From Sporothrix humicola (lineage: Eukaryota; Ascomycota; Sordariomycetes; Ophiostomatales; Ophiostomataceae): a DNA stretch of 64,000 nt. Below, piece after piece: positions 21,114 through 31,200 of the stretch. The stretch lies in contig WNYE01000011.1 in assembly GCA_021396245.1 (NCBI GenBank), forward strand, positions 372,001 through 436,000, given 5' to 3'. Positions within the stretch are counted from its first letter, which is position 1. Each line of letters begins with the position of its first letter. The translations under genes and the position numbers were made by a program. The notes beneath the pieces were generated by a model. It was given only the letters and a program-made list of their open reading frames with translations. It made no database searches and had not been told where the DNA came from.

Positions 21114-21302
21114 CTTACCGAAAGTGACGCGCAGGCCCCAGAACCGGGTGAACTTGGCGGCCGTCGGGCCGGGATATTTGGCGAGAGGGCCGAGGTAGGC
21201 AATGTAGATGGAGAGGGCGATGTAGTAAAGGACGCCCAGGCCCAGTATGATGGGCCAACTGATGTGGCCAAGAATGGCCGACAGGTTGCCAGACGAGTCC
21301 AT

Positions 21303-22052
21303 TTTGTCGGTAGGGTTTTCGTGATAATTTTGTTTGGTTTGATTACGGACAATTGTACAAGACGCAAGACCCAGAAAATAAATACAGGCGGACTCTTGAT
21401 ATTCATGCCCATCTTCAATGGCTTTTTTTTACAATCTTCAACCCCGAGATCCCAGATACAGTCCGAACGCCGGTTTGAAAAGGAGGGGGCTGTGAGAGGC
21501 TCTTCAAGTTTGAAGATTCAAATCGACAATCCCCCACATACCCGAAGCGATCGGCAAAGGGAAACGGCAAACATGATGAAAACGAGTACGAGATGGAGAT
21601 GTGAGGGGAAGGACAACAGAAACAAAGACAATTAAGAACAGCCACACAAGCCACATTTGGATGGGCAGACAAAAGGCAGACAAAAGGCAGAGAAAAGAAA
21701 GAAAGAAGAAAAAAAAAACAGACAGAAGAAAAAAACAGACAGAAGAAAAAAAACAGAAAGAAGGACAAATCATTGACTCGTTAATGTCATTCTTGGCTTT
21801 CCCTCTCAATCCGGGGTTACCCCAGATTCCACTTACACGGTCGAACAGCGGTTGCAGTATCTTCCAATCACCGCTCGCCATCGTATTCTCCCGACGCTAC
21901 ACTCGTTTTCGGACTAGGCAAGTACGCCAGCTCCAACTCTCAAGATACCAAATGTGGCAGGCACGGACAGGCACGGACAGGCACTACACGGCATCGGCTC
22001 CACACGGAATCGGGACGTCCACTTGACACCAACATGCCAACTCACATCCACG
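21303..22052. promoter_or_regulatory. divergent promoter between P450 and regulator
   Basis: 750 bp separate the two start codons. Inside lie a 100-bp purine tract (21664-21764) with an imperfect ACAGACAGAAGAAAAAA-type tandem repeat, and a 10-bp GGCACGGACA direct repeat (21959-21985) about 70 bp upstream of the regulator start. Either could be a binding or nucleosome-excluding element; no specific site is proven. Confidence 0.45.
21664..21764. repeat. purine-rich imperfect tandem repeat
   Basis: Plus-strand G/A runs with repeated GACAAAAGGCA and ACAGAAGAAAAAAA units lie midway between the divergent genes. Confidence 0.7.
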
Positions 22053-24123
22053 ATGAATTCGGACCGCCGCCGCAGCAAGGAACCACCGCAAAGAGTGCGC
22101 ACCGGCGCGCGCATGCTCGTGGCGTGCATCTACTGCAAAGACCACAAGCTGCGCTGCGACAATGGCGTGCCGTCGTGTGCAAACTGTGTGCGCTTTAACG
22201 AGAGTGAGTCCCCTCCCCGTGGTATTAATTGACATTCGCGAGCTTACTTTTAGCCTGCCTGGTCGAGGACCCCCTCACAAAACGGCACCAGCCGCGCAAC
22301 TACCTCGACATTTTGGAGACGCGCATTGCTTTCCTGGAAGGACAGTTGAGGACGAGGGACGAGGGGACAAACACGCCCGCGCCGAGCATACACAGCCATG
22401 CTGTCAGTGACGCGTCCGGCGAGGATGGCGACAGCGACCCCGTTGACAGTCTTGCGGCGACGGTGGGCATGCTGGGACTGTGTGCCACCGGGATGGAGCC
22501 GCGGTACCTAGGATCGTCTTCGGCGTTTGCTTTTTCGCGGGCGATACGCAGTTCTCTTCTCCTCAAAGGAAGCGGTTCCACCCGGCAGGGAGATTCTGCG
22601 GCTTCTCACAGTGTGGCGTCTGGCAACGGCCCGGGGCCGGGCGGCTTGCCCTCCTACGAGGACGGCCTCACCCTAAGCAACGCCTACTTTGAAAACATCC
22701 ACATCCAGTACCCGTTCCTGCACGAGCCCACGTTCCGCATGTGGGAGGTCCAGAGGGTGTCGTCGCTGCCGGTGCCCGTGTCGGAGCCGGATGTTGCGTC
22801 ATTCTTTGTGTACATTGTGTACGCCATTGGCGCGTTGCTTACTGCAAAGTATGACCACGAACAGCTGTACATGGTGGCCATGCAGTACATGGACGCTGTT
22901 CTCCAAAAAGACAATCTGCAGTCAGTACAGGCCCTACTAGCATGCTGTGTGTACTCGCTGCGGTCACCATCGGGCCCCTCGCTGTGGAAGCTGACCGGCC
23001 TTGCCTTACGGCAGTGCATCGAGCTGGGGTATCATAGGGATGTCAGACGAGTTTCTTCCCGTGTCGGTGGCGACATGGACGTCCATTTTGAGCTCCGCAA
23101 AAGAGTATTCTGGACGGCCTTTGCGATAGACTGCTCGGTGGCCATGTTTCTGGGGCGGCCGATGGGGCTGGCCCTGTGGCAGATTGACGTCGGGGTAAGT
23201 CGGCGTAGCAGGCAGACGGGACACCATTGTGTAGGTGATTTACTCAGACTAACGACCTGCAGTTCCCCAAGAACATTGGCGACGGCAACGTCTTTGCGGG
23301 CAGGCCCGCCGATCTCTCGGTCGCTTTGCACATGTTCCGCCTGCGCTGCCTCTGGGCCAAGATCCACGCCGCCCTCTTTACCGACACGGACACGGGCATC
23401 GAAAAGAGGAGGATGCGCACGACCGATGCCGCCTACACGGCCAGGATTCAGCAACTCCGAAAAGAACTCGACGAGTGGCGGGCAACTGCGCCACCAGAGC
23501 CCCCACGGTCTGGCGAGGCGCTCTCGCTCTTTGGCAGCAAGGACTGGTACGACTCCAATTACAGCCACTCCATCCTTCTCCTCCATCGCAACCACTTGAT
23601 CGAGGCCCGCTCCCAAGTCCCGGCCGACATTGTTCTGGCGTGCTTGGACGCCGCCGAAAACATTAGTAGGGGCTACTACCGCCAGTTTATCGTCGGCAGC
23701 GTCGGCTGCACCTGGGGTTGTCTGCACGTTCTGTTCTTGGCCGGCTTAACCTACCTCCACTGCCTATGGACATCCCCGGCGGCCCGCGAGTCGCGCTCGT
23801 CCCAGCTCGGCCTGGTCAACAACACCTGCATGGACTGCTCCATGGTGTTTGCCGTCATGGCCGAAAGGTGGGACAGGGCGGCGCCGTACAGAGACATCTT
23901 TGAGACGCTCTCCCGAAAAACAATGTCGATGATGATGACGGGAAATATAGAGAGTGGCAACACCTCTGGTGAAAGAGGCTGGCCCATCGGAGCAGAAGCA
24001 CTGGCTGACAGTCAAGCCCTGGAAGACCCCTGGGAGGTCATGCAGTGGATCAACGAAGATCTTTTGTCAGGAGATTATGATACAGGTGGTGGAACAAACA
24101 CGCCGGGAACGTTTTCAATATGA
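22053..24123 (+). CDS. Zn2Cys6 transcription factor, candidate cluster regulator
   Basis: Exons 22053-22203, 22254-23194 and 23263-24123 (introns 50 and 68 nt) encode 650 residues, stop TGA. The zinc cluster is exact: Cys25, 28, 35, 42, 45 and 52 (CX2CX6CX6CX2CX6C), with the first intron falling in codon 51. A short leucine-containing helix near residues 65-80 may be a dimerisation coil, and residues ~180-450 look like the fungal-specific transcription factor domain. The protein probably binds CGG-type half sites as a dimer in the nucleus. It is divergent from the P450, which makes it the natural regulator of the 15-21 kb cluster; this is inference from position. Splice junctions preserve frame and the predicted zinc binuclear residues, so the gene model is well supported. 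Confidence 0.9.
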
Positions 24124-24484
24124 GTTGATACGATCCAAGGACTAATCAGTGTAATTGAATGCTGACTTGAAGTTTCAGCCTTATTTTTATCTCATCATGA
24201 CTTCGTCTCGGATTTTCTAGAATTTTTCTCCCTATTTAAAACATATCAAAAAGAATCATAACTTACTCTGTGAACCCACTCTCTGATAACCTACAGGTAT
24301 CTAAGCTTTTACACATCCAGTCCCCGTAGACTAAAGTAAAAACACAACGCAGCTTTCAGCAGCGTTTAAAATACCTCGGGGGGTAAAAAAAAAAAAAAAG
24401 GTAAGAAGAGCAAAACAAAACGTAATTGTCTCGACCGGATGGCGAAAAATACAAAAAATCAAACAATTGCTTGCTTGACTCTGT
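24124..24484. other. intergenic AT-rich segment
   Basis: Terminator region of the regulator gene, AT-rich, with an A15 run around 24386-24400 near the tRNA 3' side. On the minus strand this becomes a T run about 85 nt past the tRNA, too distant to be its proven terminator. No gene is seen. Confidence 0.45.
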
Positions 24485-24557
24485 TGCCCAGACGCGGGAT
24501 CGAACCGCGGACCTCCTGCTTACTAGGCAGGCGCAGCTACCACTGTGCTACCCGGGC
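24485..24557 (-). tRNA. tRNA-Thr (anticodon AGU)
   Basis: A 73-nt intronless cloverleaf can be drawn on the minus strand: acceptor stem GCCCGGG against TCTGGGC with G-T wobble pairs, a D-arm with GTGGTAGC, an anticodon stem CCTGC/GCAGG around loop CTAGTAA (anticodon AGT), and a T-arm CGCGG-TTCGATC-CCGCG. The internal A and B box sequences are intact, so it should be transcribed by RNA polymerase III. It decodes threonine ACU and, with inosine, ACC and ACA. It is not an amber suppressor. Confidence 0.95.
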
Positions 24558-24830
24558 CATTTGATGTCCCGTTTTGACTTATTTGCCTATATGTACTGTA
24601 GGCTCTGAACATCACGTGCTAAGCTTAATAAACTGCCCCGCGACGTCAACTTTAAGCTTCTGAGCTTGCAGCTTCAACCTCACATCAACCTCATTTTCTT
24701 CGACAATTCAACGTCAACATCAAAGGTCGCCTCACAGACACCACATCTCTTCGCAGATACACAATCTCTCTCTACCTTTTCACCTCCCCCGTCTCGCATT
24801 CATATTCTCTTCAACCACCACTTCCTCGCG

Positions 24831-25358
24831 ATGGCCGCCAATGGTGGCGCCGGTGGTGCCAATGGCGGCGCGACCGACCAGTTCGGTGACCTGCTGGACC
24901 GCGAGTCCCAGCTGATCGCGCAGTACATGCAGCACGCCAGCGCGCTCGTCATGGCCGCGACGTCGCGCATCTCGAACCGCAGCACGATTGGCGAGGCGGC
25001 GGCCAACCGGCTGCGAATTGATGCTGAGGTGGCGGGACTCCTAAGGACGGCCGAGAACATGTGCACCCTGACGCGGCGCATTCGGGAACTGTGGATTGTC
25101 GGAGCACTGCGCGCATCCGGCGAAGGCGACGCCGAGGCCGAGTCCAAGATCCGGAGCGACATTACGCCCCTGCTCGCCCAGCTCGAAGAGATGCAGCAGG
25201 CGACGCGGAAACGCGACCTGGGCGAGTACGGGACGTACACGACGACGGCGACGGGCGGGCCGGTGCCGCAGCAACAGTCTCAGTCACAGACTTCACAACA
25301 ACAACAGTCACAATCGCAACAACCACAATCACAGTCACAACCAGAGGCTGCCCCATAG
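24831..25358 (+). CDS. MED22: Mediator complex subunit 22 (Med22/Srb6-like)
   Basis: A single exon encodes 175 residues with tandem TAG stops. The core helix set (about residues 17-125) matches the Surf5/Med22 pattern: an Asp-Arg-Glu-Ser-Gln-Leu-Ile start, an Arg-Ile-Asp-Ala-Glu-x-x-x-Leu-Leu-Arg-Thr-Ala-Glu block, and Ile-Arg-Glu-Leu-Trp-Ile-Val-Gly. Med22 lies in the Mediator head module and is needed for RNA polymerase II transcription in the nucleus. A Gly/Ala-rich N-terminus precedes the fold, and the C-terminal ~35 residues are a Gln/Ser tract encoded by CAA/CAG/TCA repeats. In-frame ATG at 24831 follows a CT-rich leader. Family assignment rests on the helix pattern and length. Confidence 0.7.
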   Translation: MAANGGAGGANGGATDQFGDLLDRESQLIAQYMQHASALVMAATSRISNRSTIGEAAANRLRIDAEVAGLLRTAENMCTLTRRIRELWIVGALRASGEGDAEAESKIRSDITPLLAQLEEMQQATRKRDLGEYGTYTTTATGGPVPQQQSQSQTSQQQQSQSQQPQSQSQPEAAP

Positions 25359-25522
25359 TAGGAGCTGTTTCCAGTCCTGTTCTGTTTGTACGATACCAGC
25401 AAAAGTTTTAATGTAATTATACGATAAATTTCAATACCAAGATCAAGACCAAATCTAATTTTTAAATGCCAACGCCGTACATGCCTACTATGCCTTTTTA
25501 TGCTGATCGAGTCCACACATGT

Positions 25523-27607
25523 CTAGCCCTCCCCCTCATCCGGATTCTCGGCATCCGAGTCTTCGCCCAGACCAGGCGCAGCATCGACGTTCGCGCCGCC
25601 CTTGCTGCCCAGCTGGCCGAACCGCTCAAAGGCCGCCTTGTAGCCGCCCGGCACCGCCCACAAGTAATAGTTGGTGCGGAAGTTGTCGAGCTGGTGGAAG
25701 AACGCGTGGAACAGGTTTTGTTCTTCTTCAGCCTCCCAGATCCGCCCGTAAATCTGCGCGTCCTTGAACGCCCGCAGCTCCTTTTCGTACACGCCAAAAT
25801 CGAGCGGTTCCTTTTGGAAGCTCGAGAGGGCCCGCGAGTTGTAGCTGTCAAACACGGGTCTTTCCAGCAGCAGGCCAAAGCCGGGCGCCTTGGGAATTGA
25901 GATACGTCTCGGCCCATAGCTCAGCTCCATCGCCGGCCCGGGATCCGTGCCGCACCGCGCAATCATCACCGCCATCGCCACCATCTTGCGGATCTGGTGC
26001 ATCATGAAGCTCTGGCCGTGCACTTTGAGCGAGAGCCACTGCGTGTCGCGGATCTGGATGGGCTCCGGGTTGACCAGGAACGACTTGATGTGGCGCTTGG
26101 CCGACGCGTCGCTGTGCGCCTTTTGCACCGTGTAGTTGTGGAAGTTGCGCGTGCCTTCGTATTGGGTGAGGGCGTCCTGCAGGCGCTGGAGGCGCGCCGG
26201 CGTGATGCGGTACGCGCGCTTGGCCGCAATGTACGCGGCCTTGATGTCGCGCAGCGCCTTTTCGACCTCGAGCTTGTAGCTGACCGTCTGGCCGGCGGCG
26301 GCGTCAGGGAGAGCCGCAGGCTCGACCGTCTCAGTCTTTTCCTCCGCAGCTGGCGCTGCTGTCTCCGCCTTCTCGGCAGCTGGCGCTGCCTCGGTCGCCG
26401 CAGTCGCCTCCGGCTCCACCGACGCCTTTGGCGACTCTTTGGACCCCGCATTCTCCACCTCCTTCAACGTCGCCGCCGTCACATCGTCCATCGAGTGCAG
26501 CCGCTCCGTCACCAACCGGCGCACTTCCGGGTCGAGTGCGTCCATGAGGGGCGCCACCACATCTCTCTCGACCGTCGGCCAAAAGTCCTTGACGTCGTCC
26601 AGCCGCTCCATCATGCCGGCATACACGCCTCCCTGGGCACCCTCAGCCACGCCCTCGGCACCCTCCTCGTCGGCCTTTTTCGCCCACGACACCATCTCCC
26701 GCCCCAAAAAGCTCTCGGGGTGCGGCGGCAGCAGCGCATAGCTCGGCAGCAGGTACTCGTACCACCGCGAGTCGCACGACTGGTAGCAACTAAAGCTGTT
26801 GACCGTCCGCTGGATGCCCCAGATGCGGATCTGAGGAGGGAGGGCGTCGTTGATCTTCTGGACGACGTCCTCGTCTTCAACGATCAGTTTGAGGGAAATG
26901 ACGTTTCCTGCCGCGTGCACGCCTTTGTCGGTCCGCGCGCACCGCACCAGGCTTGATTTCTTGGGGTCGTCCGCGTTCGCCTTGGCAATCGCGCCCGCCG
27001 CCACAAACGCCGCAAACAGGTCGCCCTCAATCGTCTTCTCCTCGTGGTTGATCTGCATCCCGTGGTAGCCCGTGCCCGCGTACCCTAGGAGGACGGCCAC
27101 CTTGCGTTTTGGGCGGCGCTCCTCGGCAGCAATTTCTTCCGCCGAAAAGGGAATGTTCATCTTGGACGGCCGCGGCACCCAGTCCTTCTTGTCGCCCTCG
27201 CCATCTCCCTCGGCCTTTTCAGCATTGCGGTCGCCAAACACTCTCCTTCTCTTGGAAGGACGCTCCTTCCACTCGCCGTCTTTAGGTTTGGAGCCATGGC
27301 CCCCGCCGCGCCCGCCGCTGCGGTGCTTGTTGCCACCGCGGTAGTTGCGGCCGGGTTTGTGGTTGCCGTCGCGGTTGTAGCCGCTGCCGGAGCCGGCACC
27401 CTCACCAGCCATTGTAGTTGTGGGCGTGCGTGTAGAGTTGGTCGTCGAGTCCGTCAAAGTCGTGGCGTAAAGTCCTGTCGAAGGGACAAAAAAGGGAGGG
27501 AGGGCTCGTTGAGAATGGAGCGGTCGTACTGATTGATCCGTAAGAAAGTGCAAGAACGGTCGGCTTGCCTGTGTAGGCAATTGGATGCGAGAAAAAAGGG
27601 TTCGCAT
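25523..27607 (-). CDS. PUS1: tRNA pseudouridine synthase (Pus1-type), dual start
   Basis: A single exon encodes 694 residues from the first ATG (27607) or 629 from a second in-frame ATG (27412); stop TAG. It converts uridine to pseudouridine in tRNAs and probably other RNAs. A Tyr-Ala-Gly-Thr-Gly-Tyr-His-Gly motif precedes the catalytic Arg-Thr-Asp-Lys-Gly-Val-His-Ala (near 26912-26937), and later there are Thr-Arg-Asn-Phe-His-Asn-Tyr-Thr and Phe-Met-Met-His-Gln-Ile-Arg-Lys-Met, all typical of the TruA/Pus1 family. The first 65 residues are Arg/Ser/Thr/Leu-rich and almost free of acidic residues, as in mitochondrial presequences; the shorter form begins with a Gly/Arg-rich, nuclear-like segment. 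An Ala/Glu-rich insert interrupts the middle of the domain. A poly(dA:dT) tract lies upstream. Confidence 0.93.
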   Translation of the reverse strand: MRTLFSRIQLPTQASRPFLHFLTDQSVRPLHSQRALPPFFVPSTGLYATTLTDSTTNSTRTPTTTMAGEGAGSGSGYNRDGNHKPGRNYRGGNKHRSGGRGGGHGSKPKDGEWKERPSKRRRVFGDRNAEKAEGDGEGDKKDWVPRPSKMNIPFSAEEIAAEERRPKRKVAVLLGYAGTGYHGMQINHEEKTIEGDLFAAFVAAGAIAKANADDPKKSSLVRCARTDKGVHAAGNVISLKLIVEDEDVVQKINDALPPQIRIWGIQRTVNSFSCYQSCDSRWYEYLLPSYALLPPHPESFLGREMVSWAKKADEEGAEGVAEGAQGGVYAGMMERLDDVKDFWPTVERDVVAPLMDALDPEVRRLVTERLHSMDDVTAATLKEVENAGSKESPKASVEPEATAATEAAPAAEKAETAAPAAEEKTETVEPAALPDAAAGQTVSYKLEVEKALRDIKAAYIAAKRAYRITPARLQRLQDALTQYEGTRNFHNYTVQKAHSDASAKRHIKSFLVNPEPIQIRDTQWLSLKVHGQSFMMHQIRKMVAMAVMIARCGTDPGPAMELSYGPRRISIPKAPGFGLLLERPVFDSYNSRALSSFQKEPLDFGVYEKELRAFKDAQIYGRIWEAEEEQNLFHAFFHQLDNFRTNYYLWAVPGGYKAAFERFGQLGSKGGANVDAAPGLGEDSDAENPDEGEG

Positions 27608-28209
27608 GCTCAAATACGAGCAAAAGCAGCGTTGTTGTTAGCCTTGAAGACCAGTTGTCGAAGCTGTCCGTCCAAACTGTTTTTTTTTTTTTTTTTTTTT
27701 TTTTTTAGCGCCGATAGAGCTCTGAATTATTAGTCATCTCACCAACAACGCTTGTGACGGCCGCCATGAAACTCAACGATGAATTCAAAAATCATCTCAA
27801 AATGAATGAAAACAGACGTAACAGTAAAATTAGAACAGATTTGTATTCATTGTTAACTTCTCAATTAAAATAAGTCGACATAGGAATGATTCCGTGATAT
27901 AAGTGTGTCCTAAGAGTGACTTTGTTAACCGAGCTCTAGAAGTTGCCTTTATTTTACGTTTTCTTAAAAGATTTTGAAAGTGCAGAATCGGTCAAATCGT
28001 TTAGACAAATTCAATAAAAATTGTCATGGATGGAGAATATCTTAAATAATATATAAATAAATGTAGGAACGTATTATATCCATAAAATCCAGTTTGTAAC
28101 ATATTCTGTTGTTCGCTGTCGCTTGCTTGGCGCTCGTGTACATTCATCGTTAATCGTAACATTCTCGTGAAGTTCGTAACCCGTCCTCTCACCCCTTCAT
28201 TCCGTCAAA
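27608..28209. other. intergenic AT-rich spacer
   Basis: Separates the PUS1 start from the 3' end of the ankyrin gene on the same strand. It contains a T27 run at 27680-27706 and an AT-rich region from 27780 to 28200 with no coding signal. Confidence 0.5.
27680..27706 (-). promoter_or_regulatory. poly(dA:dT) tract upstream of PUS1
   Basis: 27 consecutive T on the plus strand (A on the coding strand), about 73 bp upstream of the first PUS1 ATG. Such tracts exclude nucleosomes and are common in constitutive fungal promoters. Confidence 0.6.
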
Positions 28210-31200
28210 TTACTCTGTCAAATTAGCGACGTCTTCTTCGTCGGCGTTGTTGTCCTCCACACCACCTTCTTCTTCAGCTGCCTCAGCCTTCTTCTTCCCC
28301 TTCCCCTTGCGCAGCTCGCCCGCGAGCTGGTCGCCTTCGTCGGCGCTGTCAAAAACTGGATCAGGGTCCAAACTGTACTGGGGCGGGGGTTTGGAGAGCG
28401 GCGGGCTGGGCTTGCGGGCTAGCGGGTCGGCCGAGAACGAGGCCGAGGGTGACGTCGTCGAGGGCGACGTCAAAGACGAAGAGACTGATGGTTGTGATGA
28501 GGAGGACGACGACGTCGACTGCGACGACGACTGCGATGAGTACTCTTTGACGGCCGGCATCGCGGCAATAATGGCGTCCTCAATCAATCCCGCCGTCCGT
28601 TCATGGCCAAAGGCCCGGGCCACCTCGACAGGCGTCTCGCCGGGGTCGTCGTCGTCCTGGTCCTGCTCGATCTTGTCGCTGGTGGGCGCCGCCTCCTCCG
28701 CATCGTCATTCACATCATACTTGGCGTACGACACAGACTTGCCGTCCCTGCCGCGCCCCTTGTACTTGGCCTTGTCTTTGCCGAGACAGACGCGCGACGC
28801 GAACCGACCGATGCGCGCGGTCGGGTCGGCGCCGTTGGCCAGCAGCCAGCGGACCATGTCCATGTGGCCGCGGGAGGCGGCGGCGTGGATGGGGGCGAAG
28901 CCCGAGCGGGAGCGGCGGGTGGCGGGGGACACAACTGTATCCTTGTCTTTGTCCTTGTTCTTCCCCTTGCCCTTGCCCTTCTTTTTGCCCTTGTCCTTCT
29001 TGCCTGACTTTGACGGCCCTTCTTCGACAGTATCTTCGTCGTCGTCGTCGTCGATTTCGGCCTGTGGCGGTTCGGATGTGGTTGCCGCCTCCGGCTCTAG
29101 CTCCGCCTCGAACGGATTCACGGCGTTCACCGACAGCCCGTGCTGCTGCAGCAGTATGGCCAGCCCCACATTGCCGATCCGTGCGGCCGTGTGCATGGCC
29201 GTCTCGCCGTACAGCGGCGTCTTGTAGCGCACGTCGCCGCCGTTGCTCATCAGGAACCGCAGCATGGTCTTGTTGTTGTAGTAGACGGCCAGCATAATCG
29301 GCGTGACGCCGCTCCGCAAGGGGCGGTCGACCTCGGCACCCTTTTTGAGTAGGTGGAAACACGTGTCGGCGCGGCCTACGCGCACAGCCATGTGCAGCGC
29401 CTGGCTGTGGCGGTCGTGCGTCTGGGCCTGGACATCGGCGCCGTGTCGGAGGAGCAGCTCGACGACTTCGACCTCGCCGTGCGGCGTGGCGGCCGCGAGG
29501 TGGAGCGGGGTACGGCCACGGGCGTTGGCAATATTGGGGTCGGCGTTGGCCAACAACAAGCGGGCGACAATGGGTGTGGAGTCGCCCTGGACGGCCAGGC
29601 TAAGGTAGGTGGTGGTCTTGCCGTAGGCGGTCGTCAGGTGGTGAACGTCGACGTGGCGCCTCAGCAGCTGGTCGATGGCGTAAATGTTGCCGACGAGAAT
29701 GGCGGCGTACATGGGCCGGATCTGGACGATGCCGCCGTCCGGGCCGGTGGTGGCGACGGACATTGGGGCCTCTGCGTCTTCGAGGTGGGCCTGGAGGTGG
29801 CGGCACATTGTGTTGGAGTCGTTGCGGAAGATGGCTTCGATAAAGGGCGGCAGCACCAAACCACGGCCAGTCAGGCGGGCACCGTAGGTCAACAGAGCGA
29901 CTAGGCACTCGCGTGATAGTGACGGCCGCTTGGGGTGCATCAAAACGTAGCTCAACGGTGTCAGGCCGCGATTGTCGCAGACATTGGGATCGGCACCATG
30001 GGCAAGCAGTTGAAGGACGACGGAAAAATTGCGCTCTCGGCAGGCGACGTGTAGCGGTGTTAGACCTTGGGCATCCCGGACGTCGACCTTGGCGCCGATT
30101 TCGAGGAGCAGGACGGCCGGGGCGACACAGTTGGTATTGCTGGCAAAGTGCAGAGGTGTGTTGCCGCTGCTGTGCTTGACGTTGGGGTCGGCGCCGCACA
30201 TGGCGAGGATCGATACGAGGGCCGAGTTGTCGTCGTCGACGGCGTGCGACAGAACAAAAGTGCCGTCTTCGAGCATGTCGTTGAGGGACATGTCGGACAT
30301 GAGCAGAGTGACGACGGTCAAATAATCTTTGCGATCGATGGCGGCGAGAAGGTCCTCTTTGCTGGCGGGTGCTTGTGGGGGAGTTGGGGTGTGGTCTTCT
30401 TTTGTCTTGCCCTTGGACTTTTTGGGCGTTCTTGAACTGGAGCTCGAACTGGAGGACGAGCTCTTGCTGGTCTTTTTGGAATCTGAGCGTTTCGGTGACA
30501 ACCCCAGCTCGGCATCTTGTTTCTCCTTGAGTTGCTTCCTCTCCTTGTCACGGCGCCGCTTTGCTGCTTTGGCCAGGCTCATGCTGCTCCAGAACGAGTA
30601 AAAGGCCGGTCGGTCGTGCGAGCTGCTGCCGTCGTCGAGGTAATAGTGTGCCATGCCGCTGTCCTGAATGCTCATGCCGTGCTTGTTCTGGTACAGACTG
30701 TCGGTGGAGATCATGTGGATGTACTTGCACGTCGTCATGTGCACCTCGAGCTGGTGCTCGAACCCATTAAGCTTGCGCGCCGTCGAGTAAATGTAGTTGT
30801 CGTTCCAGCGCAGCGGCATCGCGTCGGGGTCTTGCAGGAGCCGGCTCTGGCGCCGCAGCACAGCCGACCGGCACGCCGACTCCACGTCGTTCAGAAACGG
30901 GCGCAGCTCCTCCATCATGTGCTCCATCTTGGGCAGCACGCGGTTGCTCCAGGCAAGGGCGGACTGGTTCGTCGGGATGGCCACAGAGGTGAGGGAGTTC
31001 CCCGTGTGCGACGACGACGACGAGTGCTTCTTCTTGCCTTTTCTGTCGCTGCTCTCTCTGGCATCTTTCGTCTCCTTCGGTTCTTTGGCCACCTCAAAAA
31101 CGTTGACGTCCCGGGCTACACTCTCAACGTGCGGCAGGTTGACAAACATTTCGCGCAGCCGCTGCAGCAGGTTCTGCAGGATGACGACATGGTTGTACAG

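Larger units (their letters stand above)
19791..21302 (-). pseudogene. cytochrome P450 with three in-frame TAG codons
   Basis: A single intronless frame of 504 codons spans a whole microsomal P450, with TAG at codons 64, 221 and 225 and a TAG terminator. An N-terminal membrane anchor covers about residues 12-38, then Tyr-Pro-Gly-Pro. The I-helix oxygen-binding motif Ala-Gly-Gly-Asp-Thr-Thr lies at 310-315, Glu-x-x-Arg at 365-368, Pro-Glu-Arg-Trp at 423-426, and the haem loop Phe-Gly-His-Gly-Ala-Arg-Val-Cys-Ile-Gly with Cys450. It resembles the pisatin-demethylase-like class of fungal P450s. There are no frameshifts and all hallmark residues are intact, so loss of function, if real, is recent. 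It would oxidise a small molecule in concert with the neighbouring oxidases and transporter. It diverges from the Zn2Cys6 gene at 22053. Confidence 0.85.

Noticed and set aside
21099..21125. intron removing the first P450 TAG
   Set aside because: GGTAAG resembles a donor, but the sequence directly after the TAG continues the P450 in frame with conserved residues and no acceptor follows that would keep them.
7105..21302. general reassignment of TAG to an amino acid
   Set aside because: Most intact genes in the window end with TAG at family-appropriate lengths, including PUS1, the ABC transporter and both FAD oxidoreductases, and the only tRNA here reads ACN codons.
19854..21635. 593-codon plus-strand open frame
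   Set aside because: Antisense to the P450, whose haem, I-helix and Glu-x-x-Arg motifs prove the minus strand is coding.
24426..24608. short open frame over the tRNA
   Set aside because: It is the translation of the tRNA-Thr gene and its flanks, not a protein gene.
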